A stretch of 64,000 nt of DNA. Source: Paraplanobispora siamensis. Lineage in GTDB: Bacteria; Actinomycetota; Actinomycetes; Streptosporangiales; Streptosporangiaceae. The DNA is taken from positions 1 to 64,000 of the forward strand of contig NZ_BOOJ01000037.1 of assembly GCF_016863175.1 (NCBI RefSeq). Reading direction: 5' to 3'. Both the position numbers and the translations under genes were made by a program. The notes beneath the pieces were generated by a model, which saw nothing but the letters and a program-made list of their open reading frames with translations, had not been told where the DNA came from and did not search any database. Shown here in pieces: positions 60,836 through 64,000 of this stretch. Numbering within the stretch: the stretch's first letter is position 1; each line of letters starts with the position of its first letter.

Positions 60836-62365
60836 ATGGAAGCCCCCTGGTGGCGTGAGGCCGTCGTCTATGAGATCTACGTCCGCAGCTTCGCCGACGC
60901 CTCGGGAGACGGCGTCGGCGACCTGGCCGGCGTCCGGCAGCGCCTGCCGTACCTCGCCGAGCTCGGAGTCGACGCGATCTGGCTGGCGCCCTTCTACCGC
61001 TCGCCCATGACGGACGGCGGCTACGACGTGGCCGACTACCGGGACGTCGACCCGCTCTTCGGCACCCTGGCCGACTTCGACGCGATGGTGGCCGACGCGC
61101 ACGAGCTCGGGCTGCGGGTGATCGTGGACATCGTGCCCAACCACAGCTCCGCCGAGCACCCGTGGTTCCAGGCCGCCCTGCGCGGCGAGGGGCGCGAGCG
61201 CTATCTGTTCCGGGAGGGCGGGACCCGGCCGCCGAACAACTGGCAGTCGGTCTTCGGCGGCCCGGCCTGGACCCGGCTGCCCGACGGGCAGTGGTACCTG
61301 CACCTGTTCGACCCGTCCCAGCCCGACTTCAACTGGCGCAACCCCGAGGTGCACGCCGAGTTCCTCGACGTGCTCAGGTTCTGGCTGGACCGGGGGGTGG
61401 ACGGGTTCAGGATCGACGTGGCGATGGGCCTGTACAAGGCCGAAGGGCTGCCCGACACCCCGCCGGGCAAGCAGGCGTTCAAGGCCGAGTCGCCCATCTG
61501 GGGGCGCCCTGAGGTCCACGAGGTCTACCGGCAGTGGCGCAAGGTGCTCGACTCCTACCCCGGCGAGCGCATGGCCGTCGGCGAGGTGTGGACCGACTCC
61601 GCCGAGGATCTGGCCCTCTATCTGCGCCCCGACGAGCTGCACCAGAGCTTCAACTTCGCCTGGCTGGAGGCACCCTGGTCGGCCACCGCCTTCAGGACCG
61701 TCATCGACGACACCATGGTCACCGGGACCGCCCCCACGTGGGTGCTGTCCAACCACGACGTGGTGCGCCCCGTGACCCGCTACGGCGAGGGGCTGGTCAA
61801 CTCCACCACCGGCCTGGCCCGGGCCAGGGCGGCGCTGCTGACCATGCTCGCCCTGCCGGGGTCGGCCTATCTCTACCAGGGTGAGGAACTCGGCCTCCCC
61901 GAGGTGAAGGATCTTCCCCCGGAGGTCCGCCAGGATCCCGTCTTCGCCCGCTCGGGCGGGAAGATCCCCGGACGGGACGGCTGCCGGGTCCCCCTGCCCT
62001 GGTCGGGGATCGCCGAGCCGTACGGCTTCTCCCCCGAGGCTGTCGACCCCTGGCTCCCGCAGCCGCCCGAATGGGCCGCGCTGACCGCCGAGCGCCAGTC
62101 CTCCGACCCCGGCTCGACGCTGGCCTTCTGCCGGCAGGCCCTGCGGATCCGCCGCGAGCTGCGCGCCTCGCTCCCCGACCGCATCACCTGGCTGGACTCC
62201 CCCGAGGACGCCCTCTTCTTCACCCGGGACTCGCTGACCTGCGCCGTCAACTGCGGCACAGATCCGGTACGGCTCCCGCCGCACGAGGAGCTCCTGATCT
62301 CCAGCGCCCCGGTGAACGACGGCATCCTGCCCCCGGACACCGCCGCCTGGCTGCGCACGCCGTAG
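60836..62365 (+). CDS. GH13 alpha-glucosidase
   Basis: A 509-residue alpha-amylase-superfamily glycosidase. Conserved region I is [10 protein letters not shown], region [11 protein letters not shown] with nucleophile Asp194, region III GEVW with acid/base Glu250, and region IV LSNHD with Asp308. The layout fits oligo-1,6-glucosidase/alpha-glucosidase enzymes of actinomycetes that act on maltose-type oligosaccharides. No signal peptide is seen, so it acts in the cytoplasm. The ATG at 60836 follows only a weak purine stretch. Confidence 0.93.
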   Translation: MEAPWWREAVVYEIYVRSFADASGDGVGDLAGVRQRLPYLAELGVDAIWLAPFYRSPMTDGGYDVADYRDVDPLFGTLADFDAMVADAHELGLRVIVDIVPNHSSAEHPWFQAALRGEGRERYLFREGGTRPPNNWQSVFGGPAWTRLPDGQWYLHLFDPSQPDFNWRNPEVHAEFLDVLRFWLDRGVDGFRIDVAMGLYKAEGLPDTPPGKQAFKAESPIWGRPEVHEVYRQWRKVLDSYPGERMAVGEVWTDSAEDLALYLRPDELHQSFNFAWLEAPWSATAFRTVIDDTMVTGTAPTWVLSNHDVVRPVTRYGEGLVNSTTGLARARAALLTMLALPGSAYLYQGEELGLPEVKDLPPEVRQDPVFARSGGKIPGRDGCRVPLPWSGIAEPYGFSPEAVDPWLPQPPEWAALTAERQSSDPGSTLAFCRQALRIRRELRASLPDRITWLDSPEDALFFTRDSLTCAVNCGTDPVRLPPHEELLISSAPVNDGILPPDTAAWLRTP

Positions 62366-62373
62366 CGGACCGC

Positions 62374-62820
62374 CTATCCGGCCTCGGCGGCGAACCTGCG
62401 CAGATAGGCGAGCTCGTCCTCGTTCAGCCGCCGGGGAGCGGACTTCTGCACGTCGTAGGCGACGAGGACCGAGCGGGCGTGGACGAAGACCTCGTGATCG
62501 TCACGGATCTCGTAGTCGAGCGTGAAGCGCACCGGGCGGATCTCACTCACCCAGGTCTCCACCCTGACCGGGTCCGGCCGGAAGGTGAGGGGCCTGCGGT
62601 AGTCGATCTCGTGCCGGGCGATGACGAGCCCGCGGAAGGGGTCCAGTCCCTCCCGGTGCGGGTCGATGTGGAACATCGCCAGGCGGGCGTCCTCGAGGTA
62701 GTCGAAGTAGCGCACGTTGTTGACGTGGCCCAGTGAGTCGATGTCCGCGAACCTGACGGCCCTGGGGAAGACATGCCGATGACCGCGGCTCACGCCGTCC
62801 AGGCTGGTTTGTCCGAGCAC
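62374..62820 (-). CDS. Hotdog-fold acyl-CoA thioesterase
   Basis: A 148-residue single-hotdog protein of the 4-hydroxybenzoyl-CoA thioesterase group. The motif [27 protein letters not shown] has the catalytic Asp region, followed by [29 protein letters not shown]. It hydrolyses an acyl-CoA of unknown chain type. It is convergent with the GH13 gene (8 nt apart) and lies downstream of ettA in the same direction. Confidence 0.9.
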   Translation of the reverse strand: MLGQTSLDGVSRGHRHVFPRAVRFADIDSLGHVNNVRYFDYLEDARLAMFHIDPHREGLDPFRGLVIARHEIDYRRPLTFRPDPVRVETWVSEIRPVRFTLDYEIRDDHEVFVHARSVLVAYDVQKSAPRRLNEDELAYLRRFAAEAG

Positions 62821-62888
62821 ACCGGAAACCGTAGCGGCCCCCGGATCCTCGCCGGACGGCGGGGTTCCGGGGGCCGCGTAGGCCGGTG

Positions 62889-62962
62889 CCGGTCACGGGC
62901 GGACCTGTGGCGGATCGCCCGCTCCGGCTGACACCGGTCACGGGCGGGCCCGTGGCGGGCCG
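62889..62962. repeat. 29-bp imperfect direct repeat between ettA and thioesterase genes
   Basis: Segments at 62889-62917 and 62934-62962 share CCGGTCACGGGCGG-N3-TGTGGCGG-like sequence with few differences and are 45 nt apart. The second copy is also bracketed by TGACACCGG (62929-62937) and CCGGTGTCA (62973-62981), an inverted repeat that reaches the ettA stop codon and could form its terminator. Confidence 0.6.
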
Positions 62963-62978
62963 TCCGTCGTGGCCGGTG

Positions 62979-64000
<1,022 letters not shown>

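Overview
The window is chromosomal DNA of a high-GC actinomycete, most likely a member of the Streptosporangiales (Streptosporangium/Nonomuraea-like). This placement is an inference from several markers: GC close to 70 percent, the clpX-clpP2-clpP1-tig order, the actinobacterial ribosomal protein bL37, mycothiol-linked protein families (a Rv2466c-like nitroreductase and two maleylpyruvate-isomerase-type proteins), an XRE/DUF5753 regulator next to an RsbW-like ATPase, truncated haemoglobin O, an Eis-type acetyltransferase and c-di-AMP riboswitch control of a cell-wall enzyme. I see no insertion sequence, prophage, CRISPR array or rRNA operon.

1-7.4 kb, all on the minus strand: valS, then clpX, clpP2, clpP1 and tig. 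This is the protein synthesis, folding and degradation core, with clear hairpin terminators behind valS, clpX and tig and a candidate ClgR box in front of clpP1P2. 7.6-17.5 kb: an XRE/DUF5753 regulator divergent from an RsbW-like ATPase, an unusual SHMT-family PLP enzyme, tRNA-Pro and tRNA-Gly, a MerR regulator, a CrtI-like oxidoreductase coupled to a GAF-SpoIIE-HATPase phosphatase, a mycothiol-fold protein, bL37 and an HD hydrolase. 17.5-25.9 kb: a deoR-galT operon, a riboswitch-controlled secreted LAS-type protein, a CHAP amidase, a secreted anchored protein, a DinB protein, a MarR regulator, a site-2 protease and an orphan LuxR regulator. The stretch 25.9-26.7 kb has no gene but is rich in hairpins.

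26.7-41.2 kb: a membrane PP2C phosphatase, an Eis-like acetyltransferase, a 53-residue conserved small protein, rpiB, def, an aldehyde dehydrogenase, a Rv2466c-like protein with a monothiol motif, pepN, an unknown protein, an amidase, a NERD protein and ilvD. 41.5-53.6 kb: a stand-alone WYL protein, an FmdB zinc ribbon, an HNH endonuclease, a prolyl oligopeptidase, an AraC regulator, a VOC protein, an ECF sigma factor coupled to a putative zinc anti-sigma factor, purU, a PiT-like permease with its DUF47 partner, a NUDIX hydrolase, and a tetR-monooxygenase pair whose promoter appears to give a leaderless mRNA. 58.6-64 kb: a small DUF-type protein, an MscS channel, glbO, a GH13 alpha-glucosidase, a thioesterase and the 3' part of ettA.

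The part most worth following up is 53,988-58,279 on the minus strand. It holds an XRE/TPR regulator, a GNAT acetyltransferase overlapping it by ATGA, then after an AT-rich gap a 24-codon ORF that is easily missed. That ORF has its own ribosome binding site, and its stop codon overlaps the GTG start of a 686-residue TPR protein with a degenerate nucleotide-binding region. This could be an undescribed peptide-plus-TPR regulatory or RiPP-like unit, but that function is inferred from layout only.
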